From NCBI GenBank assembly GCA_030150315.1, contig JASLGB010000240.1:1-7977 (forward strand): a stretch of DNA of 7,977 bases. Direction: 5' to 3'. A model generated the notes under the pieces. It saw only the letters and a list, made by a program, of their open reading frames with translations, did no database searches and was not told where the DNA came from. Below, piece after piece: positions 1 through 5,986 of this stretch. Position numbers and translations under genes: made by a program. This DNA comes from Dokdonella sp. (lineage in GTDB: Bacteria; Pseudomonadota; Gammaproteobacteria; Xanthomonadales; Rhodanobacteraceae). Within the stretch, counting starts at the first letter, position 1. Each line of letters starts with the position of its first letter.

Positions 1-73
1 CCCGGAGATCCGAGCCTTGTTCCTGAAGCTGGCTTCCTTCGCCAGCGATGATTCCCATCAGGAGCCGGAATAA
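1..73 (+). CDS. C-terminal tail of a convergent gene, possibly DUF721/DciA-like (5' part outside window)
   Basis: Reading from base 2, an open frame runs in from the left edge for 23 codons and stops at TAA (71-73). The visible residues read PEIRALFLKLASFASDD, then SHQEPE. A leucine-rich short helix followed by an acidic end looks like a real protein terminus, and a terminator-like hairpin follows 16 bases after the stop, which supports it being a gene end. It points toward lpxC, so the two genes are convergent. As I recall, DUF721 proteins (DciA, a loader or operator of the replicative helicase) in Pseudomonas and Xanthomonas sit beside lpxC and end in a similar 'DPELRxxxLRLA' helix. That identity is inference from 23 residues and context. 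The frame is too short to exclude chance, so confidence is moderate for a gene end and low for the name. Confidence 0.5.
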   Translation, partial: PEIRALFLKLASFASDDSHQEPE

Positions 74-89
74 CCCGATTCCCCGCCCG

Positions 90-120
90 GCCTCCCGCGG
101 GAGGCGCCTGTTCTTCTTGT
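90..120 (+). terminator. Probable intrinsic terminator of the left-edge plus-strand gene
   Basis: Bases 90-105 are a perfect 16-base palindrome, GCCTCCCGCGGGAGGC, able to fold as a six-bp or longer GC-only stem with a small loop. It is followed on the plus strand by a pyrimidine/T-rich stretch, TTCTTCTTGT (111-120). It lies 16 bases after the TAA at 71-73. The T tract is interrupted and starts five bases after the stem, so it is weaker than the lpxC terminator. Confidence 0.55.
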
Positions 121-261
121 GTGGGCCGGGCATCGTGCCAAGGCCGATCAGCGGAACTTTGCGCTCCGCCGCCGCGCGCGTTGCCGCCGCGGATACCCGG
201 CTGCGTCCAGTGCCGGAGAAGTGCCTCAAATGCTTCGGTGACGGAACCCCTGCCCCGCACC

Positions 262-292
262 AAAACAAACGGCGCGACATCATGTCGCGCCG
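262..292 (-). terminator. Intrinsic terminator after lpxC
   Basis: On the minus strand, 12 bases after the lpxC stop, a perfect 10-bp stem CGGCGCGACA / TGTCGCGCCG (arms at 283-292 and 270-279) encloses the three-base loop TGA and is followed directly by TTTGTTTT (269-262). A GC-rich stem with an immediate U tract is the classic factor-independent terminator, and it marks the end of the transcript carrying lpxC. Reading the other way there is no good T tract, so it is mainly a minus-strand signal. Confidence 0.88.
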
Positions 293-304
293 CTTCGTGC
301 TCTT

Positions 305-1216
305 TCAGATCGCCTGCGCCGGGTGGGCGTAGGAAATCGGCGCCTTGCGCTCGTCCTCGAAACTGACTTCTTCCCAAGTCGTTTCGTCGGCGATCAGCGT
401 GCGCAACAGCGTGTTGTTCAATTCGTGGCCTGACTTGTAGCCGTAAAACGCACCGATCAGGCTGTGGCCCAGCAGGTACAGGTCGCCAATGGCGTCCAGG
501 ATCTTGTGCTTGACGAACTCGTCCTCGTAACGGAGGCCGTCTTCGTTCAGGACGCGGTAGTCGTCCAGCACGATCGCGTTGTCCATCGACCCGCCAAGGG
601 CGAGATTGCGCTCACGCAGGTATTCGATGTCGCGCATGAAGCCGAACGTGCGCGCGCGGGAGACTTCCTTCACGAACGAGGTCGTGGAGAAGTCGATCTC
701 CGAGGTCGAGGAGCGCTTGGTGAACATCGGATGGTTGAAGTCGATCGAGAAACCGACCTTGAACCCGTCGAACGGCTCGAACCGCGCCCACTTGTCGCCA
801 TCGCGGACGGTGACCGTCTTCTTGATGCGAATGAAGCGCTTGGCCTTGGCCTGCTCCTCGATGCCCGCCGACTGCAGCAGGAACACGAACGGGCCGGAGC
901 TGCCATCCATGATGGGCACTTCCGGCGCCGACAGGTCCACGTAGGCATTGTCGATGCCGAGGCCGGCCATCGCCGAGAGCAGGTGTTCGATCGTGGCAAT
1001 GCGGACATCGCCCTTGACCAGAGTGGTCGATAGGCGGGTGTCGCCGACGTTCTCGCAACTGGAGCGGATTTCCACGGGTTCGGGGAGGTCCACGCGGCGG
1101 AACACGATACCCGTGTCCACCGCTGCCGGGCGCAAGGTCATATAGACCTTTTCACCGGTGTGAAGACCGACGCCCGTCGCCCGGATGACGTTTTTGAGCG
1201 TGCGCTGTCTGATCAT
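305..1216 (-). CDS. lpxC: UDP-3-O-acyl-N-acetylglucosamine deacetylase
   Basis: LpxC is the zinc enzyme that deacetylates UDP-3-O-acyl-GlcNAc, the committed step of lipid A synthesis in the cytoplasm. The 303-residue product is full length for the family. It opens MIRQRTLKNVIRATGVGLHTG like other LpxC proteins. The ATIEH motif places E77 (general base) and H78 (zinc ligand). H237 and D241 in the segment FVKHKILDAIGD are the other zinc ligands, and H264 in KSGHELNN is the catalytic histidine; assignments are by comparison with E. coli H79/H238/D242/H265. The ATG at 1216 is the family start. Its ribosome binding site is poor: AGGGG lies 13 bases upstream, within a small hairpin. It is the last gene of the cluster, 291 bp after ftsZ and followed by a strong terminator. 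The C-terminus ends PAQAI, small and hydrophobic; in E. coli the corresponding tail is an FtsH degradation signal, but whether this one acts so is unknown. Confidence 0.98.
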   Translation of the reverse strand: MIRQRTLKNVIRATGVGLHTGEKVYMTLRPAAVDTGIVFRRVDLPEPVEIRSSCENVGDTRLSTTLVKGDVRIATIEHLLSAMAGLGIDNAYVDLSAPEVPIMDGSSGPFVFLLQSAGIEEQAKAKRFIRIKKTVTVRDGDKWARFEPFDGFKVGFSIDFNHPMFTKRSSTSEIDFSTTSFVKEVSRARTFGFMRDIEYLRERNLALGGSMDNAIVLDDYRVLNEDGLRYEDEFVKHKILDAIGDLYLLGHSLIGAFYGYKSGHELNNTLLRTLIADETTWEEVSFEDERKAPISYAHPAQAI

Positions 1217-1229
1217 TTTTATGCGTTAA

Positions 1230-1243
1230 CCCCTGGGGCAGGG
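1230..1243 (-). promoter_or_regulatory. lpxC Shine-Dalgarno candidate inside a small hairpin
   Basis: The only purine-rich ribosome-binding candidate before the lpxC ATG is AGGGG at 1234-1230 (minus strand), 13 bases from the start, longer than the usual 5-9. Four of its five bases lie in the 3' arm of a perfect 5-bp inverted repeat, CCCTG-CCC-CAGGG (1243-1231), which could hide the site in the RNA. The sequence is seen directly; a role in controlling lpxC translation is inference. Confidence 0.4.
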
Positions 1244-1306
1244 CTGACAAAACGCACGGAGAGTAGCACACGAGAGAGGGCGAGAAAAGTTTAATGATGC
1301 ACGGAA

Positions 1307-1342
1307 CCGACAGAGTGTTGTTTCTGCACAACACCCTGTCGG
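1307..1342 (-). repeat. Long inverted repeat (15-base arms) between ftsZ and lpxC
   Basis: On the minus strand the arms CCGACAGGGTGTTGT (1342-1328) and ACAACACTCTGTCGG (1321-1307) pair over 15 positions with one G-U wobble and a six-base loop, GCAGAA. It sits in the 291-bp ftsZ-lpxC gap, 91 bases before the lpxC start. No T run follows on either strand, so it is not a typical intrinsic terminator. It could be an mRNA stability or processing element, an attenuator, or a protein-binding palindrome. The rest of the gap (1217-1306, 1343-1507) shows no credible gene. I found no good paired -35/-10 for an lpxC promoter; the AT-richer stretch around 1285-1297 is the likeliest place. Confidence 0.75.
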
Positions 1343-1507
1343 GCCGTTGGCGCGAAATTCCGCCGCGCGGGAAGCGCCGATGCTCCCGCCGCCGCGACGC
1401 CACGCGGCAGCGGGAATGGTGCATCGACGACACCGGAAGTGCCGCCGATCACCGCTCGGCGCGCCCTGCTGCGGGTCGCGCCGTCGGGAGGATGCGCGAT
1501 CGTTGCC

Positions 1508-2710
1508 TCAGTCCGCCTGACGCCGCAGGAATGCGGGGATGTCGAGGTAGTCGCCCGGAGCCTCGGCCGGCGCAGAGGACGAAACCGGCGCCGCATCGAA
1601 CGCGACCGAACGCATCGGCTGGCCCGGAATGCCGAGATAGTCCTCGACCGGCAGGCCGGTGGTGCCATCGCGCTTGACCACGCGCATCGGCGGCCGCGAC
1701 ACGGCTGCCACCTCGCGCTCGCGCGTCTCGCGCACCGGCTGGCGCGCAACCGCACGATTGAGGCCGGTGGCGACCACGGTCACACGCACCTCGTCCTTCA
1801 TTTCCGGATCCAGCGCGGTGCCGACCACGACCGTCGCGTCCTCGCTGGCGAACTCGTGCACGACCTGGCCGATCTCGTCGAACTCGCGCATGGTGAGGTT
1901 CGGGCCCGCCGTGACGTTGACCAGTATGCCGCAGGCGCCGGCGAGGTTGACGTCGTCGAGCAGCGGATTGTTGATGGCCGCCTCGGCCGCCGCGATCGCG
2001 CGGTCGTCGCCCTTGGCCGTGCCGGAACCCATCATCGCCATGCCCATCTCGGACATGACCGTGCGCACGTCGGCGAAGTCGACGTTGATCAGGCCGGGGC
2101 GCGTGATCAGGTCGGCGATGCCCTGCACCGCGCCGAGCAGCACGTCATTGGCCTGCTTGAACGCGGACAGCAGGGTCACGTCGCGGCCGAGCACGGTCAG
2201 CAGCTTCTCGTTGGGAACCGTGATCAGCGAATCGCAGTACTGGCTCAGATCCTCGATGCCCTTCAGCGCCACCTGCATGCGGCGACGGCCTTCGAACGGG
2301 AACGGCTTGGTCACCACGGCCACGGTCAGGATGCCCATTTCCTTGGCCAGCTGCGCAACGACCGGCGCGGCGCCGGTGCCGGTGCCACCGCCCATGCCGG
2401 CGGTGATGAACGCCATGTCCGCGCCCTGCAGCAGTTCGACAATGCGCTCGCGGTCTTCCAGCGCGGCTTGGCGGCCGACTTCCGGGTTGGCGCCGGCGCC
2501 CAGGCCCTTGGTGACATTGCCACCCAGCTGCAGCGTGAGTTTCGCGCCGCTCGTCTTCAGTGCCTGCGAGTCGGTGTTGGCGCAGACGAAGTCCACGCCT
2601 TCCACGCCGTTGGCGACCATGTGGCTGACGGCATTGCCACCGCCACCACCAACGCCGACCACCTTGATGACCGCATTCGGTGCAAGTTTCTCGACCAGTT
2701 CGAAAGGCAT
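1508..2710 (-). CDS. ftsZ: Cell division protein FtsZ (tubulin-like GTPase)
   Basis: FtsZ polymerises with GTP into the cytoplasmic Z-ring at midcell. The 400-residue product has the N-terminal Rossmann-type GTPase with GGGGGNAV at about 21-28, the tubulin signature GGGTGTG at 107-113, and the T7 synergy loop with N209, D211 and D214 (E. coli N207, D209, D212). The globular core ends near 318, followed by an about 68-residue linker and the conserved tail DYLDIPAFLRRQAD at 387-400, which binds FtsA, ZipA and other partners. The ATG at 2710 was chosen because GGAGG sits eight bases upstream and MPFELVEK matches family N-termini. The frame stays open 44 codons further to a GTG at 2842, but that GTG directly abuts its AGGAG and the extension is unlike FtsZ. 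Oddity: the linker holds DYLGIPGQPMR at 357-367, resembling the tail motif. ftsZ is separated from ftsA by 191 bp, unlike the overlapping genes upstream. Confidence 0.99.
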   Translation of the reverse strand: MPFELVEKLAPNAVIKVVGVGGGGGNAVSHMVANGVEGVDFVCANTDSQALKTSGAKLTLQLGGNVTKGLGAGANPEVGRQAALEDRERIVELLQGADMAFITAGMGGGTGTGAAPVVAQLAKEMGILTVAVVTKPFPFEGRRRMQVALKGIEDLSQYCDSLITVPNEKLLTVLGRDVTLLSAFKQANDVLLGAVQGIADLITRPGLINVDFADVRTVMSEMGMAMMGSGTAKGDDRAIAAAEAAINNPLLDDVNLAGACGILVNVTAGPNLTMREFDEIGQVVHEFASEDATVVVGTALDPEMKDEVRVTVVATGLNRAVARQPVRETREREVAAVSRPPMRVVKRDGTTGLPVEDYLGIPGQPMRSVAFDAAPVSSSAPAEAPGDYLDIPAFLRRQAD

Positions 2711-2718
2711 TTTTCCAT

Positions 2719-2723
2719 CCTCC
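2719..2723 (-). promoter_or_regulatory. Shine-Dalgarno of ftsZ
   Basis: GGAGG lies eight bases before the ATG at 2710 and decides that start over the in-frame GTG at 2842. A second, out-of-frame ATG (2718-2716) lies between the site and the ftsZ start, too close to GGAGG to compete well. Confidence 0.9.
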
Positions 2724-2817
2724 GCAAAAGTAGTACCGCTTGGAATAATTCTCGTTCCCGGAGCCGTGGCCTCCTGGCCCGTTCCGTCGATGCCGGCTGG
2801 CGTGCCGGAATCCGCGC

Positions 2818-2830
2818 GACCGTTTCGGTC
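2818..2830. repeat. Short perfect inverted repeat in the ftsA-ftsZ gap
   Basis: GACCG-TTT-CGGTC is a perfect 5-bp inverted repeat with a three-base spacer, 108 bp upstream of the ftsZ start. It could form a small hairpin or be half of an operator-like site. Short repeats of this size arise by chance in GC-rich DNA, so no function is assigned. Confidence 0.3.
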
Positions 2831-2869
2831 ACCTCGCGGCACCTCCTGCGCCGCGGTCCTGCCTCGCTG

Positions 2870-2898
2870 CCCGCCCCTGCGCTAGCGCGCAGGGCGGG
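2870..2898 (-). promoter_or_regulatory. GC-rich hairpin directly after ftsA (possible attenuator or processing site)
   Basis: Three bases after the ftsA stop, the minus strand can fold CCCGCCCTGCGC (2898-2887) against GCGCAGGGGCGGG (2882-2870), a 12-bp GC-rich stem with one bulged G and a four-base loop; its apex contains the palindrome GCGCTAGCGC. The bases after the stem are GC-rich with no T run, so it is not a standard intrinsic terminator. The position between ftsA and ftsZ suggests mRNA processing, 3'-end protection of the upstream transcript, or partial attenuation that would let ftsZ be expressed at a different level. The structure is seen; the role is inferred. Confidence 0.6.
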
Positions 2899-2901
2899 TG
2901 T

Positions 2902-4137
2902 TCAGAATTCGCCCTTGAACCAGTTCGCCACGCGATCCCAGAGGCCGCGCGCAGCCGACGCACCCGCCGAGCTGGCGCGCGTGCCGTTGTCGCGCCGGCT
3001 GCCATGGATCAGCAGTCCGACGCCGGTCGACTGCATCGGGCTGGCGACGACATCGGCCAGCCCGGTCACGTGCTGCGGCGTTCCCAGCCGCACCGGCATG
3101 TGAAACAGCTCCTCGGCCAGATCGAGCGCGCCTTCCATGCGTGCCGCGCCGCCGGTCAGGACGATGCCGGCGCGCACCAGTTCCTCGCGCCCACTGCGGC
3201 GCAGGTCGGCCTGCACCATCTCGAAGATTTCCTCGTAGCGCGGCTGCACCGCTTCGGCCAGGTTCTGCCGCGCCAGGCGACGCGGCGGGCGATCGCCCAC
3301 GCTCGGCACCTGGATGTTCTCCTCGGCATGCGTGAGCTGGGCCAGCGCGCAGGCGTAGCGAACCTTCAGCTCTTCCGCATGCGCGGTCGGCGTGCGCATC
3401 AGATGTGCGATGTCCGAGGTGACCTGATCGCCGCCGATCGCCAGCGACGCGGTATGGCGCAGTGCGCCGCCGGTATAGATCGCGATGTCGGTCGTGCCGG
3501 CACCGATGTCGACCAGGCACACACCCAGCTCGCGCTCGTCATCGGTCAGTACCGCACGCGCCGAGGCAACGGCCGCCGGCAGCAGTTCATCCACCTGCAG
3601 CCCGCAACGGTTGATGCACTTGGTGATGTTCTGGATGACGCTGGCCGCGCCGGTCACCAGATGCACGTTGGCCTCAAGGCGCACGCCGGACATGCCGACC
3701 GGATGGCGGATGCCCTCCTGCCCGTCGATCAGGTATTCCTGCGGCTCGCGATAGAGCACGCTGCGGTCGGCGGGAATCGCGATCGCGCAGGCCGAGTTCA
3801 GCACAGCGTCGAGATCGCCGGCACTGACCTCGCGATCGCGGATCGGCGCGGTGCCGTGGGAGTTCTCGTCCTTGATGTGGTTGCCGGAGATCGAGGCATA
3901 CACCGAGCGGATCTGGCAGCCGGCCATCAGCTCGGCTTCCTCGATCGCGCGCTGGATCGAATGCACCGTCGAGTCGATGTCGACCACCACGCCGCGCTTG
4001 AGTCCATGAGCCGGGTGCGAGCCGATGCCGATGATCTCGACCGGCTCGCCGGGCGCGTGCTCGCCGACGATCGCGACGATCTTGGAGGTGCCGACATCGA
4101 GGCCGACGATCAGGTTTCTGTCGGTCTTGGATTTCAT
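2902..4137 (-). CDS. ftsA: Cell division protein FtsA (actin-like membrane tether of FtsZ)
   Basis: FtsA is an actin-family ATPase that anchors FtsZ filaments to the inner membrane and recruits later division proteins. The 411-residue product is normal length (E. coli 420). The phosphate-1 motif VGLDVGTSK lies at 11-19, the FtsA-specific 1C (SHS2) region at about 85-165 with PQEYLIDGQEGI, the phosphate-2 motif DIGAGTTD at 210-217, the conserved VPSVGDRPPR at 278-287 and the adenosine motif GIVLTGGAA at 324-332. The last 14 residues, GLWDRVANWFKGEF, form the amphipathic membrane-targeting helix, after a short Ser/Ala/Gly-rich linker (384-397). The ATG at 4137 shares bases with the ftsQ stop (ATGA). 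No Shine-Dalgarno precedes it (the upstream bases are C-rich, GGTTCCCGACCCC), so translation probably depends on coupling to ftsQ. Confidence 0.99.
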   Translation of the reverse strand: MKSKTDRNLIVGLDVGTSKIVAIVGEHAPGEPVEIIGIGSHPAHGLKRGVVVDIDSTVHSIQRAIEEAELMAGCQIRSVYASISGNHIKDENSHGTAPIRDREVSAGDLDAVLNSACAIAIPADRSVLYREPQEYLIDGQEGIRHPVGMSGVRLEANVHLVTGAASVIQNITKCINRCGLQVDELLPAAVASARAVLTDDERELGVCLVDIGAGTTDIAIYTGGALRHTASLAIGGDQVTSDIAHLMRTPTAHAEELKVRYACALAQLTHAEENIQVPSVGDRPPRRLARQNLAEAVQPRYEEIFEMVQADLRRSGREELVRAGIVLTGGAARMEGALDLAEELFHMPVRLGTPQHVTGLADVVASPMQSTGVGLLIHGSRRDNGTRASSAGASAARGLWDRVANWFKGEF

Positions 4138-5021
4138 GGGGTCGGGAACCGGAAATCAGGAGACGGGGCCAGACGCACGTCTGCGAGCGAGGTGCGGCCG
4201 GGAATCTTGGCAAGCGGAGCTACGGAGCCGTCCTGCCGCGAAGGCAGGCCGACGACAGGCGTGACCTGCGCTGGCGGTGCGCCCGCGCCTGCCGGAGGCT
4301 CGCTGCCCGCAGGCGACGCAGGCGGTGCGGGAGCGGACCAGTTGACGACGAAACCGTTTTCGTACCGCAGGTCGATCGAGGCCGGCGGCGTCGGCTTGGA
4401 GCCGGCAATGCGCGGCCACACTTCCAGGAAGCGCTGCAGGCGGCGCTTGCCGTCGTCGCGGCCGATCTCGATCGTCGCGCCGGAGGCCAGGTCCAGACGC
4501 CAGCCGCCGCGCGCGGTCAGCGTCACGCCCGCCACCGAAAGACCGCTGCCGGAGAATTCGTCCAGGCAATCGGCATAGAAGCGCAGCACGTCCTCGACGC
4601 GCTCGTCCGGCCCGGAAAGGCGCGGCAGCCCCTGCACGCCATCGCCGCCGGCGACGGTGAAGATCTTGCCGCGGCGGCTGATCAGGCGACCGTTGCTCCA
4701 GTGCGCGTAGGGCTGCTGCTCGTAGACGATCAGGTCGACCACGTCCGGCCAGTGCTTGCGCGCCTCGACACGCTCGACCCACGGCAACCGCGCAACCGCG
4801 GCGCGGATCTGGTCGAGGTCGATCGCGAAGAAGCCCTTGCCGAGCAGCGGCTGGGCGGCGGCGCGGATCTGTTCGGCGCTGACATGGTTGAACTCGGCGC
4901 GCACGGCAAGCCGGTCCACCGGCCAGCGCTCGCTCGCGAACCAGCCGTTCAGCACGCCGACGATCGGCAGCGCGACCAGGGTCAGCGAGATGCCCCATGC
5001 GAGCAGGCGCGCGATGCTCAT
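4134..5021 (-). CDS. ftsQ: Cell division protein FtsQ, with long Pro/Ala-rich C-terminal tail
   Basis: FtsQ is a bitopic inner-membrane protein that joins FtsB and FtsL in the divisome. The 295-residue product has a short cytoplasmic N-terminus, one membrane segment at about 5-27, a periplasmic POTRA domain at about 34-103 (motif VSAEQIRAAAQPLLGKGFF, then LPWVERVEARKHWPDVVDLIV), and a beta domain to about 229 containing GRLISRRGKIF, RLPRLSG-like LPRLSG at 132-137, and LRYENGFVVNW at 218-228, which corresponds to the FtsB-binding end of E. coli FtsQ. Beyond it lies a 67-residue tail (229-295) rich in Pro, Ala and Gly, longer than the roughly 22-residue tail of E. coli and probably disordered. 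The ATG at 5021 overlaps the ddlB stop (ATGA). The purine tract before it is a run of seven Gs only three bases from the start. No frameshift is seen. Confidence 0.96.
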   Translation of the reverse strand: MSIARLLAWGISLTLVALPIVGVLNGWFASERWPVDRLAVRAEFNHVSAEQIRAAAQPLLGKGFFAIDLDQIRAAVARLPWVERVEARKHWPDVVDLIVYEQQPYAHWSNGRLISRRGKIFTVAGGDGVQGLPRLSGPDERVEDVLRFYADCLDEFSGSGLSVAGVTLTARGGWRLDLASGATIEIGRDDGKRRLQRFLEVWPRIAGSKPTPPASIDLRYENGFVVNWSAPAPPASPAGSEPPAGAGAPPAQVTPVVGLPSRQDGSVAPLAKIPGRTSLADVRLAPSPDFRFPTP

Positions 5022-5986
5022 GCGCCCCCCCGCTCGAAGCTGGTTTCCAGCACGCGCCAGCACAGGTCCTCGAACTCGATGCCGATCTGGCGAGCCGCCT
5101 TGGGCACCAGCGAATGGCTGGTCATGCCGGGTGCGGTGTTTGCCTCCAGCAGGAAATTGCGCCCTTCGCGGTCGCGCATGACGTCGACGCGCCCCCAGCC
5201 GGAGCAGCCGAGCGCCTCGAACGCGGCCAGCGCGAGCGCGCGCATTTCCTCTTCCGCCGTGCCGTCGAGTCCGGGACAAAGATATTGCGTGTCCTCGGCA
5301 ACGTACTTGGCGTTGTAGTCGTAATACGCGCCCTTGGGCACGATGCGGATCGTCGGCAGCGCAGCGCCGTCGAGAATGCCGACCGTGTACTCGCCGCCCT
5401 CGATCAGCGTTTCCATCAGCAGATCGCCGTGATAGCGACCGGCCAGCGCGACCGCCTCGTCGAGCTGGGACGGCTCGAACACGCGCGTGATGCCGACGCT
5501 GGAGCCTTCCAGCGCGGGCTTGACGATCAGCGGATAGCCGATCTCCGCCGCGGCCGCCGCGACGTCCGCGCCAAGCGGCAGCGACACGAAGCGCGGCGTC
5601 GGCAAACCGAGCGACAACCACACGCGCTTGGCGCACACCTTGTCCATGGCCAGGGCCGATCCGAGCACGCCGGAGCCGGTGTACGGCACGCGCAGGGATT
5701 GCAGCGCGCCCTGCAGCTCGCCGTTCTCGCCGCCGCCGCCGTGCAGGATGTTGAACACGCGCGCGTAGTGCCCGGCGCGCAGCGCGTCGAGCAGGGCCGG
5801 AATGCCATCGACCGGATGCGCATCGATGCCCTTGGCGCACAGAGCCGCCAGCACGTTGCGACCCGAGTCGAGCGAGACCTCGCGCTCGGCCGACTGGCCA
5901 CCCATGACCACGGCGACGCGACCGAACTCGCGCGCATCGCTGATGCGGCGTGCCGGCGACGATGCGGCCGTTCCGGTACGGGACAT
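5018..5986 (-). CDS. ddlB: D-alanine--D-alanine ligase (DdlB type)
   Basis: Ddl is a cytoplasmic ATP-grasp ligase making the D-Ala-D-Ala dipeptide that MurF adds to the peptidoglycan precursor. The 322-residue product carries the N-terminal signature MGGQSAEREVSLDSG (28-42, with E35), HGGGGENGELQG (82-93), the loop EGSSVG (160-165), DYNAKY with K227/Y228, and the metal/phosphate site GWGRVDV (R266, D268) with LEANTAPGMTSHS (E281, N283). These match E. coli DdlB E15, S150, K215/Y216, R255, D257, E270 and N272. Start choice: the sequence is GTGATG, so GTG at 5989 (one residue longer) or ATG at 5986 are possible. AAGGGGG ends seven bases before the ATG and only four before the GTG, so ATG is preferred. 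The N-terminus before the core is about 20 residues longer than in E. coli, with no alternative start better supported. It overlaps both neighbours. Confidence 0.98.
   Translation of the reverse strand: MSRTGTAASSPARRISDAREFGRVAVVMGGQSAEREVSLDSGRNVLAALCAKGIDAHPVDGIPALLDALRAGHYARVFNILHGGGGENGELQGALQSLRVPYTGSGVLGSALAMDKVCAKRVWLSLGLPTPRFVSLPLGADVAAAAAEIGYPLIVKPALEGSSVGITRVFEPSQLDEAVALAGRYHGDLLMETLIEGGEYTVGILDGAALPTIRIVPKGAYYDYNAKYVAEDTQYLCPGLDGTAEEEMRALALAAFEALGCSGWGRVDVMRDREGRNFLLEANTAPGMTSHSLVPKAARQIGIEFEDLCWRVLETSFERGGA

Noticed and set aside
121..261. Possible small RNA between the two terminators
   Set aside because: No promoter-like pair, no strong structure and no T-tract end of its own; nothing supports a transcript here.
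48..366. Small plus-strand ORFs between the left-edge gene and lpxC
   Set aside because: No ribosome binding site, they cross two terminator-like structures and enter lpxC antisense; composition is Arg/Pro/Ala noise.
1217..1250. lpxC promoter with TTGTCA as -35 (1248-1243, minus strand)
   Set aside because: No acceptable -10 at 15-19 bases; the A/T-rich CATAAAAA runs into the ATG at too great a spacing.
1217..1507. Coding frame on the minus strand through the ftsZ-lpxC gap (continuation to 1291)
   Set aside because: It begins inside ftsZ in another frame, has no start signal of its own in the gap, and the residues show no family features.
2711..2842. N-terminally extended FtsZ starting at GTG 2842
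   Set aside because: The GTG touches its AGGAG with no spacer, the 44 added residues are unlike FtsZ, and the ATG at 2710 has an ideal SD and the family N-terminus.
1439..3103. Plus-strand open frame of 554 codons opposite ftsZ
   Set aside because: It is antisense to a certain ftsZ and ftsA end, and its product is His/Arg/Ala/Asp-biased with no recognisable domain, as expected for the shadow of a GC-rich gene with few stop codons on the other strand.
3004..4578. Plus-strand open frame of 524 codons opposite ftsA and ftsQ
   Set aside because: Same compositional signature of an antisense shadow; it spans two real genes and their overlap without any start signal.
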